Assembly: GCA_011049385.1 (NCBI GenBank) | Contig: DSBX01000106.1 | Span: forward strand, 1-5,127 | DNA from: Caldifarciminota bacterium | GTDB lineage: Bacteria > Hydrothermota > Tepidihabitantia > Tepidihabitantales > Tepidihabitantaceae | Direction: 5' to 3' | DNA length: 5,127 bases | Shown here: piece by piece, positions 1 to 5,127 of the stretch | Layout of the letters: every line of letters begins with the position of its first letter | Numbering within the stretch: position 1 is the first letter of the stretch | Notes under the pieces: generated by a model | The model's input: only the letters and a program-made list of their open reading frames with translations | Told to the model about the DNA's origin: nothing | Database searches by the model: none | Translations under genes and position numbers: made by a program

Positions 1-1423
1 GAAGCATCGCCGGCCAGGGCTTGAGCAGGACGCCGAGCCCGTTGGTGTTCGGTGGGGCAGGGTTGCCGTCCTGGTCGAGGACGTCGGCCTTGACGCCGGG
101 CAGGGGCCGGGTCGCGGTGCCGGCCTTGAGCGGGGTGATGGGCAGGGGCGAGATCATGAAGTTGCCGGTCTCGGTCTGCCACCAGGTGTCCATTATCGGC
201 AGTTTGCCGCCGCCGATGTTGTCACGGTACCAGCGCCAGACTTCGGGATTGATCGGTTCGCCGACCGAGCCGAGCAGACGGAGCGAGGAGAGGTCGTGTT
301 TCGCGGGAAGGTCTTCGCCGAAGCGCATGAACATTCGGATGGCGGTGGGCGAAGTATAGAGAATCGTCACCTTCTCACGGGCGATGATGGACCACCAGCG
401 GTCGGGGGCCGGGAAGTCCGGGGCTCCTTCGTAAAGCACCGAGGTTGCGCCGTTCATCAGTGGGGCGTAGACGATGTAGGAGTGGCCGGTGACCCAGCCG
501 ATATCGGCCGCGCACCAGTAGACATCGTCGGGCTTGATATCGAAGACGAACTTGAGCGTCGAGTAGGTGCCGACCGCGTAGCCGCCATGGATGTGGACGA
601 TACCCTTGGGCTTGCCGGTTGTCCCCGATGTGTAGAGTGTGTAGAGCATGTCCTCGGGGTCGAGCTGCTCGGTCGGGCAGTCGTCGGATTCGTTCTGGGT
701 CAGCTCGTGCCACCACAGGTCGCGGCCCTCTTTCATCGGTATGTCGTTGCCGGCACGTTTGAAGACGATGCAGTGCTCGATGCTCGGGCAGTCGGCCAGC
801 GCCGGGTCGGCGTTGGCTTTGAGGGTGACCAGCTTGCCTCGGCGGTAGGCGCCGTCACAGGTGATGAGGACTTTGGCTTCGGCGTCCTGAATGCGGTCGC
901 GGAGCGAGCCGGCCGAGAAACCGGAGAATACGACCGAGTGGACAGCGCCGATCTTGGCGCAGGCGAGCATCGCTACCGGGTTCTGCGGAACCATCGGCAT
1001 GTAGAGAGTGACGCGGTCGCCCTTCTTGACGCCGAGCTTCTTGAGTGCGTTGGCGAACTTGTTGACTTCCTTGTAGAGCTGTTCGTAGGTCCAGCGCTCG
1101 ACCTCACCCGGCTCGGACTCGTAGATGAAGGCGACCTTGTTGCGGACGTCGGTCTTCATGTGGCGGTCGAGGCAGTTGTGGACGATGTTGAACTTGGCAC
1201 CCGTGAACCATTTAAAGAACGGCGCGTTTGAGTCGTCAAGGACCTTGTCCCAAGGCTGGTACCATTCGAGCTCGCGGGCGACTTCGCTCCAGTACCACTC
1301 GTGGTCTTCGGCACGCTTGAGCAGGGCGTCGAGGTCCGCGATGCCGTGCTTGTTCATGAACGCCTTGATGTTCGAGTTCTCAGCCAGCTCCTTGGGCGGC
1401 TGGTAGACTTCGGGCTGTGACAT
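1..1423 (-). CDS. acs: Acetyl-CoA synthetase (AMP-forming), N-terminal 474 residues, 3' end outside window
   Basis: This enzyme activates acetate to acetyl-CoA through an acetyl-adenylate, using ATP and CoA, in the cytoplasm. The frame is open from the ATG at 1423 to the window edge without interruption. The visible 474 residues are about three quarters of the roughly 640-660 usual for the family. The phosphate-binding loop TSGTTGKPKG is at residues 265-274, and the A4-type segment YTSPTAIRMFM follows later. DTWWQTETG lies at about 412-420, and its second Trp matches the residue that restricts the acyl pocket to acetate in characterised Acs enzymes, so acetate rather than a longer acid is likely. 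The last residues seen, LKPWPAML, match the conserved stretch ahead of the hinge. The C-terminal domain, with the lysine that is often acetylated, is not in the window. The start is fixed by a strong ribosome binding site. Propionyl-CoA synthetase is a less likely alternative. Confidence 0.96.
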   Translation of the reverse strand, partial: MSQPEVYQPPKELAENSNIKAFMNKHGIADLDALLKRAEDHEWYWSEVARELEWYQPWDKVLDDSNAPFFKWFTGAKFNIVHNCLDRHMKTDVRNKVAFIYESEPGEVERWTYEQLYKEVNKFANALKKLGVKKGDRVTLYMPMVPQNPVAMLACAKIGAVHSVVFSGFSAGSLRDRIQDAEAKVLITCDGAYRRGKLVTLKANADPALADCPSIEHCIVFKRAGNDIPMKEGRDLWWHELTQNESDDCPTEQLDPEDMLYTLYTSGTTGKPKGIVHIHGGYAVGTYSTLKFVFDIKPDDVYWCAADIGWVTGHSYIVYAPLMNGATSVLYEGAPDFPAPDRWWSIIAREKVTILYTSPTAIRMFMRFGEDLPAKHDLSSLRLLGSVGEPINPEVWRWYRDNIGGGKLPIMDTWWQTETGNFMISPLPITPLKAGTATRPLPGVKADVLDQDGNPAPPNTNGLGVLLKPWPAML

Positions 1424-1430
1424 GCCGTGT

Positions 1431-1438
1431 CCTCCTTA
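1431..1438 (-). promoter_or_regulatory. Ribosome binding site of acs
   Basis: On the minus strand TAAGGAGG ends 7 nt before the ATG at 1423. It is a near-perfect anti-Shine-Dalgarno match with ideal spacing and decides the acs start. Neither the methyltransferase gene nor the SNase-like gene has anything comparable. Confidence 0.9.
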
Positions 1439-1479
1439 GACGATTGGGCTTATGATTACCAGTTCAGGACTTCGGGCAA

Positions 1480-1506
1480 CGCATGTCCGGTTCCGATTCG
1501 GATGCG
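1480..1506 (-). other. Stem-loop in the acs 5' leader
   Basis: CGCAT at one end pairs with ATGCG at the other (1480-1484 with 1502-1506). The stem continues through CCG/CGG (1487-1489 with 1499-1501) after a two-base bulge, leaving a loop of about 9 nt. It lies inside the predicted acs leader RNA, about 55 nt upstream of the start codon. No T-run follows, so it does not look like a terminator. I recognise no riboswitch class. It may be a simple structural element or chance in GC-rich DNA. Confidence 0.3.
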
Positions 1507-1542
1507 AAAAGGAGCGAACATGCGACGCAAAAACGCCGGGTG

Positions 1543-1570
1543 AGTATATGTTCCGGTCAGGGCGAGTCAA
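1543..1570 (-). promoter_or_regulatory. Predicted sigma70-type promoter of acs
   Basis: On the minus strand TTGACT (1565-1570) is followed after 16 nt by TATACT (1543-1548), matching the consensus at 5/6 positions in each box. The -35 box lies inside the last codons of the upstream methyltransferase gene and the -10 box just beyond its stop. A transcript would start near 1536, giving a leader of about 113 nt. This lets acs be expressed independently of the methyltransferase gene. It is the best promoter match seen in the window. Confidence 0.65.
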
Positions 1571-2390
1571 GTTGACGCGTCCGGCGCTTCGACGCGACGA
1601 GCAGGCCAGCGACAAAGGGCTGTTCGAACACACCGCCGTGACGGGCGAAGACCCGACGGATGCCGGCGAAGAGCCTGCGTTTGACCGCAGGCGGACGGAT
1701 GGCGTGGTCGGACATCGTGCGCAGGAGGTCAATGTACTCCTCGGCCAAGTAGCGTCGGATGCGCGGGTAGCGACAGATGGTGACCGGGCCGAACCGGGCG
1801 GAGTTGAGAATCGCCTCGCGCTGGCGACGGATGCGTTCCTCGGGTGGACGGGCGCGCCAGGGCCTCATTCCGGTTGCGTGGTAGACGGCGTTCAGTTCGC
1901 GCTGGAATTCGTTGTCGGGCGTTATGCGAAAGTGCCAGACCAGAGCAAGCCTTCCATCCGACCGGAGAGCTCGCGCCGCCCTGGGGTAAGCGATGCGGGC
2001 CGGGAGCCAGTGAAAGGCGGAGGCGGCGAAGACGAGGTCATAGGCACTTTCTTCGACCGGCCAACTCTCGAAACCGGTGGCTAGAACCTCCACCCGGGGG
2101 TGACCGGACAGGTTGCGGCGACAGCGCCGGGCCATTCGCGGCGAAAGCTCGACCGCAGTGACCGCCAGGCCGCGTTCGGCGAGGGGCAGGGTGGCCTGGC
2201 CGGTCCCGGGTCCGATTTCCAGCACCCGGTTGTCGGACCGGAGTCGAGCCAGCCGTTCGAGGTCGTCGAACAGCTCTGCCGGATACCCGGGGCGCGTGCG
2301 TTCGTAGAGCCCCGGGTTGGCGTCAAAAGAGGCACGCCGCAGGCGCTGGCGTTCGACGGCGCGGAGGGGAAGCGTGTGGCCGAGCGTCAC
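1557..2390 (-). CDS. Class I SAM-dependent methyltransferase, substrate unknown
   Basis: The 277-residue product, counted from GTG at 2390, has a Rossmann-like SAM-binding domain. Motif I is VLEIGPGTG (residues 56-64), the acidic residue ending strand 2 is E81 (in AVELSP), and motif IV-like YDLVFAASAFHWL is at 117-129. The segment before motif I, FDANPGLYERTRPGYP (22-37), and the C-terminal EEYIDLLRTMSDHAIRP block are typical of a broad group of uncharacterised small-molecule methyltransferases of the Methyltransf_11/25 type. The substrate cannot be told from sequence. The frame stays open upstream to a TTG at 2498. I prefer GTG 2390 because homology-like sequence begins just after it and a promoter lies exactly at leaderless distance. 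The residues between 2391 and 2498 look non-coding. The gene reads toward acs with 133 bp between them, and acs has its own promoter. There is no signal peptide; the product is cytoplasmic. Confidence 0.88.
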   Translation of the reverse strand: MTLGHTLPLRAVERQRLRRASFDANPGLYERTRPGYPAELFDDLERLARLRSDNRVLEIGPGTGQATLPLAERGLAVTAVELSPRMARRCRRNLSGHPRVEVLATGFESWPVEESAYDLVFAASAFHWLPARIAYPRAARALRSDGRLALVWHFRITPDNEFQRELNAVYHATGMRPWRARPPEERIRRQREAILNSARFGPVTICRYPRIRRYLAEEYIDLLRTMSDHAIRPPAVKRRLFAGIRRVFARHGGVFEQPFVAGLLVASKRRTRQLDSP

Positions 2391-2397
2391 GTCGGAG

Positions 2398-2425
2398 ATG
2401 CTAGTCCAACGGGTGTGGCAGTCAA
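2398..2425 (-). promoter_or_regulatory. Predicted leaderless promoter of the methyltransferase gene
   Basis: On the minus strand TTGACT (2420-2425), a 16-nt spacer, then TAGCAT (2398-2403). The GTG start codon follows 7 nt after the -10 box, where transcription normally begins, so the mRNA would have no leader. No Shine-Dalgarno sequence is visible before this GTG, which fits. The -35 box matches consensus at 5/6 positions and the -10 box at 4/6. Confidence 0.5.
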
Positions 2426-2432
2426 ACTCAGC

Positions 2433-2461
2433 TTGCCAGCCGGGCTGGGATGGCCTAGAAC
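2433..2461 (+). promoter_or_regulatory. Possible plus-strand promoter in the divergent intergenic region
   Basis: TTGCCA (2433-2438) and TAGAAC (2456-2461) are separated by 17 nt, upstream of an AAAGGAG ribosome binding site at 2473-2479. It would drive the small ORF at 2487 and possibly the PHP gene. The -10 box is weak, and the element overlaps the region upstream of the divergent methyltransferase promoter, so a chance match is quite possible. Confidence 0.25.
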
Positions 2462-2486
2462 CGGATAGAAAGAAAGGAGCCTGCAA

Positions 2487-2636
2487 TTGCCGGCGCAAGT
2501 TGGAGCAAACAGGGCCGCGTTCGATGAAGGCATGGAAGGCCGGGCGGTCACGGCGCTTGCGTTCTCGGCCGATGAGGCGGTCCGGCTCTTCGCCGGGACC
2601 GGCAGTCCGACATGGAGGTTCGTCGTGTCTCGTTGA
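2487..2636 (+). CDS. Possible small protein of 49 residues, or a gene remnant
   Basis: A TTG codon 7 nt after AAAGGAG (2473-2479) opens a 49-codon frame ending in TGA at 2634-2636. I do not recognise the product. Its middle, VTALAFSADEAVRLFAGTG, vaguely resembles a single blade of a beta-propeller repeat of the WD40/YVTN sort, so it could be the remnant of a larger gene rather than a functional small protein. It overlaps the ATG-based start of the PHP gene by 25 nt in another frame. Support is the ribosome binding site and codon-like composition only. The TTG start and short length make it uncertain. Confidence 0.3.
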   Translation: MPAQVGANRAAFDEGMEGRAVTALAFSADEAVRLFAGTGSPTWRFVVSR

Positions 2637-4800
2637 CCGCGACAGGCGATTCTGCTAGCATAACAATCGCTATCAAACCTGCCTTCTGGATTGTCGCAAT
2701 TACGGTGCTGGTGCCGGTCTCGGCGTTGTTCGCGCTGGTCCCGATGGCCGGCGACAACGTTGTTTACGACGGCCCGGCCCGCTTCACGGATGGCACCTGG
2801 TACGTTGATCACCTGCAACTGGTCGGCCAGCCCTCGTCCGGCCTGTACGTCGCGGTCGCCGAGGTCGAACAGTTCCGGGTTCTGCTCAACGATACCCTGG
2901 TCGCGACATCCCGCCCCGGGCCCACGCCGCGTACCATTATCCGGGCCATTGACCTGTCCAACGACGCCGGACGTATGCGGGCGGGCTGGAACCGAATCAA
3001 ACTGGAGGCGACCGAGCCGGCCGACAGCTTCACGGTCCGTATCTGGACGAGCCGGCATTCCTGGTACCTGGGTTCGCCGCACAGTCATACCACCTACTCG
3101 GACGGGATGCTGTCGGTGCACGACCTACTCGAGTGGGCGGAGCGCGACGGCGGGCATTACCACGCCATTACCGACCACAATACGCTCGACCAGTGTGCCG
3201 ATACCGCCTTCCATCGGTTCGGCCGACTCGAGCCGATGCGAGGCACGGAATGGACCAATTGGGACTCCGGACACGCCAACCTGCTCGGCATACAAGGCCA
3301 GGAGGCGGTGCCGTGGCAGGGTCCGATCAGAAGGATGATTGACGAGGCGACGCACCGGGGGGGGCGCTGGTTCAGATATGCCACCCGCGTCTGCCCGACC
3401 ATCCCTGGCGGCGATACCCGGTGCTGGACCCCGGCATTGACGGCATCGAGGTACTGAACGGACTCTGTGTCCATGACCGCGAATCGGTCGAGTGGTGGCA
3501 CGACTTGCTGGTTGTCGGCAATACCATCGCCGGCATCGGCGGGTCCGATTTCCACGGCCGAGCGCATTGGGAGCAACCATTGAGCCCCTGCTCCCGGGCA
3601 CGGGCCACTTCCAATCATCCGGATTCCCTGCTCCGGGCGTTCAAGCTCGGGCGGGTGATGGCCTGCGACCGCTATGACGGCCCCCGGGTGTACTTGTACG
3701 CGGACACCAGCGATAACGGGCGATGGGATGTCGGGATGGGTGAGATCATCAACGTGTCCGGGGAGACAAGGCCGGTCCGGTTCCGGGTCGAGGCGGAGAG
3801 TGTCCTGCCCAACGAGGAGCTTGTTGTCCACGGTCGGCACGGCGAGCTGTTCCGAGAGCGGTTCGTTGCGCCCGGGGACTACGAAAGGGAGTGGGTTTCG
3901 CTGATCTGCGCGGCAGATACCGGTTTCATACGTGCGGCACTCATGCGGGCGAACGGCCGGTACGCGGCGCTCACCAACCCGGTATACTTCAACTACCGCG
4001 ATTATGAGTTCGGTCCGGTCGAACTGCGCTCCCGGGTGACGACCCGGTCAAGGTTCGACCTGGGCAGTAACGCCCCGCCGCATGACGAGGAACTGGTGCG
4101 GATCGAGGTCAAGCTGGAGAACCGTCGCGGCTACAGCCCCTACGAGTTCGGGGTCGCGGTCGCGCTCGATACCGCGCACTGGAGCGTGGTGGATTTTCAA
4201 CACCAGGGACAGGGCGTCGGACGACCACGTTCCATCCGGATGGACGGGCACCACATCCTGAGCTGGCAGGGCGGTTACCGGTGGAACACCCGCCTGCGCG
4301 TCGGCGCGGGCGAGGGACTGACGTACTGGGTCAGGGCCAAACCCCGCCGGCCCGGACCGGCACCGATTCTTCACCGGAGTTGGGCCCACGACCGGCTGTT
4401 CGAGATTGCCACGGAACCGGTCCAGGGCCGGGTCGGGCCGGACGGCCATTCGTGGCACGTGCGGCTGGTTGACTGCGACCTGGATGGCGTCAAAGACAAC
4501 AGGGCCGGAGTTCGCACTCCCGAAGAGTTGACCGTCAGCGGGGTCACCGTCACGCGCGGCCGGGCTCAGCTCGCGCTCGACGTGCCCGGGGGCGAGGCCG
4601 GCCCGCTCCGCTTCTGTATCATTGACATGTCCGGCCGGGTGCGGTTGTCGCGGGTGGTGGAACTGCCCGCCGGGCCGGGCCGGTCGCTTACACTGGGCCT
4701 CACCGGGCCGGACGGCCGGCGGCTTCCGGCCGGGGTCTATGCCCTGCGCGTTACCGCCTCGGGACGGTCGGTGGCACGACGGTTGCTGGTCGCCGACTAG
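2612..4800 (+). CDS. Exported CehA/McbA-type PHP-domain metallohydrolase with C-terminal sorting-like domain; frameshifted at a G8 run
   Basis: Two overlapping frames (2612-3457 and an open stretch ending in TAG at 4800) encode one protein of about 729 residues if the frame moves by -1 at the G-run 3357-3364. Residues 26-46 are a hydrophobic signal or anchor segment. Residues 50-148 form a probable beta-rich domain. The PHP domain runs from about 150 to 375, with metal-ligand motifs PHSHTTYSDG (H157, H159, D164), ITDHN (H189), GTEW (E213), GHANLLG (H221), ICHP (H258, after the shift), IEVLNG (E280) and GGSDFHG (D313, H315). PHP enzymes of this type hydrolyse phosphoester or carbamate-like bonds with two or three metal ions; the substrate here is unknown. 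Then follow beta-rich regions, an Asp-rich Ca-binding-like motif DCDLDGVKDN (621-630), and a last 80 residues resembling a type IX/FlgD-like sorting domain. Without the shift, the product stops at 281 residues and lacks the later ligands. The start is uncertain: ATG 2612 has no clear ribosome binding site, and a promoter-like element lies within the first 17 codons. Confidence 0.85.
2633..2661 (+). promoter_or_regulatory. Possible promoter at the 5' end of the PHP gene
   Basis: TTGACC (2633-2638), a 17-nt spacer, and TAGCAT (2656-2661). The -10 hexamer is identical to that of the divergent methyltransferase gene. It lies inside the coding region if translation starts at ATG 2612. Transcription would begin near 2668, just before sequence encoding IKPAFW and the hydrophobic segment, which argues for a start later than 2612. 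No ATG, GTG or TTG sits in frame at the right place; the nearest plausible site is ATC at 2672. Confidence 0.4.
3357..3364 (+). other. G8 homopolymer at the frameshift point of the PHP gene
   Basis: Eight consecutive G residues coincide with the exact point where the coding frame changes. Upstream, codons read CAC CGG GGG GGG (HRGG); downstream, conserved sequence resumes with GCG CTG GTT (ALV...ICHP) in the -1 frame. A ninth G would make the gene continuous as HRGGALV. The run also presents the zero-frame pattern G GGG GGG, which permits -1 ribosomal slippage. A read or assembly error, a real mutation, phase variation or programmed slippage are all compatible with the sequence. Confidence 0.85.
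4558..4797 (+). other. C-terminal sorting-domain-like segment of the PHP protein
   Basis: The last 80 residues (about 650-729) have the layout of type IX secretion C-terminal domains and FlgD-like Ig domains: a beta strand into DMSGRV, then GPDGRRLPAGVYALRV, then a basic terminal strand ending in RRLLVAD. In the type IX system such domains direct proteins across the outer membrane and are usually removed. The call rests on pattern similarity; no secretion-system gene is in the window. Confidence 0.55.
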
Positions 4801-4804
4801 CGGG

Positions 4805-4832
4805 TTGAACCCGGTCCGGATTCTCCTACAAT
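4805..4832 (+). promoter_or_regulatory. Predicted leaderless promoter of the SNase-like gene
   Basis: TTGAAC (4805-4810), a 16-nt spacer, and TACAAT (4827-4832), followed 7 nt later by GTG at 4840. The -10 box matches consensus at 5/6 positions. The layout is the same as at the methyltransferase gene, and again no Shine-Dalgarno sequence precedes the GTG. The -35 box starts 5 nt after the PHP gene's stop codon, so this gene may be transcribed independently of it. Confidence 0.5.
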
Positions 4833-4839
4833 CTGTCGC

Positions 4840-5127
4840 GTGAGCGTTTCATACCCCCCGCTTCTCCGCATTCTGCTGTCGGTCCTGCTGGCCGCAATCA
4901 TGGCGACCGCGACCGGCGGTCGCGTGACCGAGGTCTATGACGGCCGCTCGTTTGCGCTGGAGGACGGCGCGCGCGTCCGCCTGCTCGGGGTGTCGGTGCC
5001 GCGCGTCTACGAGTCCGGTGGCGATATCGCCCTCGAGGTGCTCGCCAAGTTCGTGCGCGGCCGGACGGTCCGGCTCGAGGCGGACGGCCCCGACACCGAC
5101 GCCGACGGCTGGCTGTTGCGCTACGTC
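4840..5127 (+). CDS. Exported SNase-like (thermonuclease-fold) protein with degenerate active site, 3' end outside window
   Basis: The 96 visible residues start with a signal-peptide-like segment: one Arg (R10), then the hydrophobic run ILLSVLLAAIMATA. A staphylococcal-nuclease-like domain begins at about residue 28. The fold signature is clear in RVTEVYDGRSFALEDGARVRLLGV (residues 28-51, split here as RVTEVYDGRSF and ALEDGARVRLLGV), then GRTVRLEAD and WLLRYV. In active SNases these stretches read VxDGDT, RLxxVDTPE and YGRxLAYV. Here the first catalytic Asp is R36, the second Asp is S52, the general-base Glu is R55 and the second Arg is W91. Only the Arg equivalent to R35 (R47) remains. The protein is therefore unlikely to be a working nuclease, although the fold is probably kept. 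The start is GTG 4840, chosen from the signal peptide and promoter position. It follows the PHP gene by 39 bp on the same strand. Confidence 0.75.
   Translation, partial: MSVSYPPLLRILLSVLLAAIMATATGGRVTEVYDGRSFALEDGARVRLLGVSVPRVYESGGDIALEVLAKFVRGRTVRLEADGPDTDADGWLLRYV

Noticed and set aside
296..1231. 311-codon open frame on the plus strand
   Set aside because: It lies wholly antisense to the acetyl-CoA synthetase gene, whose motifs are unambiguous. Long antisense frames are expected in GC-rich coding DNA, and this product shows no recognisable domain.
1485..1500. GGTTCCGATTCGG resembling a tRNA T-loop
   Set aside because: No acceptor stem, anticodon arm or D arm can be built around it on either strand.
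1531..1556. Possible terminator of the methyltransferase gene (CCGG...CCGG then TTTTT on the minus strand)
   Set aside because: The stem is 4 bp with a 13-nt loop, too weak to terminate, and the stretch coincides with the acs -10 region.
1452..2161. Plus-strand open frames antisense to the methyltransferase gene
   Set aside because: The minus strand carries clear SAM-binding motifs here; the plus-strand products are low-complexity Arg/Gly/Ala-rich sequence without domains.
2387..3121. 244-codon minus-strand frame across the divergent region and the PHP gene start
   Set aside because: It crosses promoter regions and is antisense to the hydrophobic segment and the first PHP motif; the product has no recognisable features.
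3421..3457. Independent re-initiation at GTG 3421 giving a separate downstream gene
   Set aside because: There is no convincing ribosome binding site, the PHP motif ICHP lies upstream of this GTG in the same frame, and the resulting protein would lack the first metal ligands.
3157..3840. 227-codon minus-strand frame opposite the PHP domain
   Set aside because: Antisense shadow of a well-supported PHP domain; no domain or ribosome binding site.
4801..4814. Inverted repeat CGGG-TTGAA-CCCG immediately after the PHP stop codon
   Set aside because: Only 4 bp of stem and no T-run follows, so it is not a credible intrinsic terminator; the sequence also overlaps the predicted -35 box of the next gene.

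Overview
The window is GC-rich bacterial DNA, probably from an uncultivated lineage. It holds two genes on the minus strand (left half) and two or three on the plus strand (right half), diverging from about 2.4-2.6 kb. The large plus-strand gene ends in a domain that looks like a type IX / FlgD-like C-terminal sorting domain. That suggests the FCB superphylum or a neighbouring candidate phylum such as WOR-3/Stahlbacteria. This placement is an inference from one domain plus base composition, not a firm assignment.

Left half, minus strand. Positions 1-1423 encode the N-terminal 474 residues of an AMP-forming acetyl-CoA synthetase (acs), with its 3' end outside the window. It has an excellent Shine-Dalgarno sequence and a strong sigma70-type promoter that overlaps the end of the upstream gene, giving a leader of about 113 nt. 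That upstream gene (1557-2390) encodes a class I SAM-dependent methyltransferase of unknown substrate. It appears to be transcribed from a promoter that places the start codon at the predicted transcription start, i.e. a leaderless mRNA.

Right half, plus strand. A weakly supported 49-codon ORF (2487-2636) precedes a large gene (2612-4800) for an exported or membrane-anchored PHP-domain metallohydrolase of the CehA/McbA type. In the sequence as given, this gene is broken by a one-base frame change at a run of eight G residues (3357-3364). Reading through it restores one continuous protein of about 729 residues with all expected metal-binding motifs. After 39 bases comes the start of an exported staphylococcal-nuclease-like (SNase/TNase) protein, truncated by the window edge. 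Its domain has lost most of the residues that catalyse phosphodiester hydrolysis.

The genes do not form an obvious pathway: acs is core acetate metabolism, while the plus-strand pair both look like cell-envelope or secreted proteins. The points most worth following are the G-run frameshift, the apparently inactive SNase-like domain, and the shared leaderless promoter geometry (-35, 16 nt, -10, 7 nt, GTG) in front of two unrelated genes. I found no rRNA, tRNA, CRISPR array, insertion sequence or convincing intrinsic terminator.
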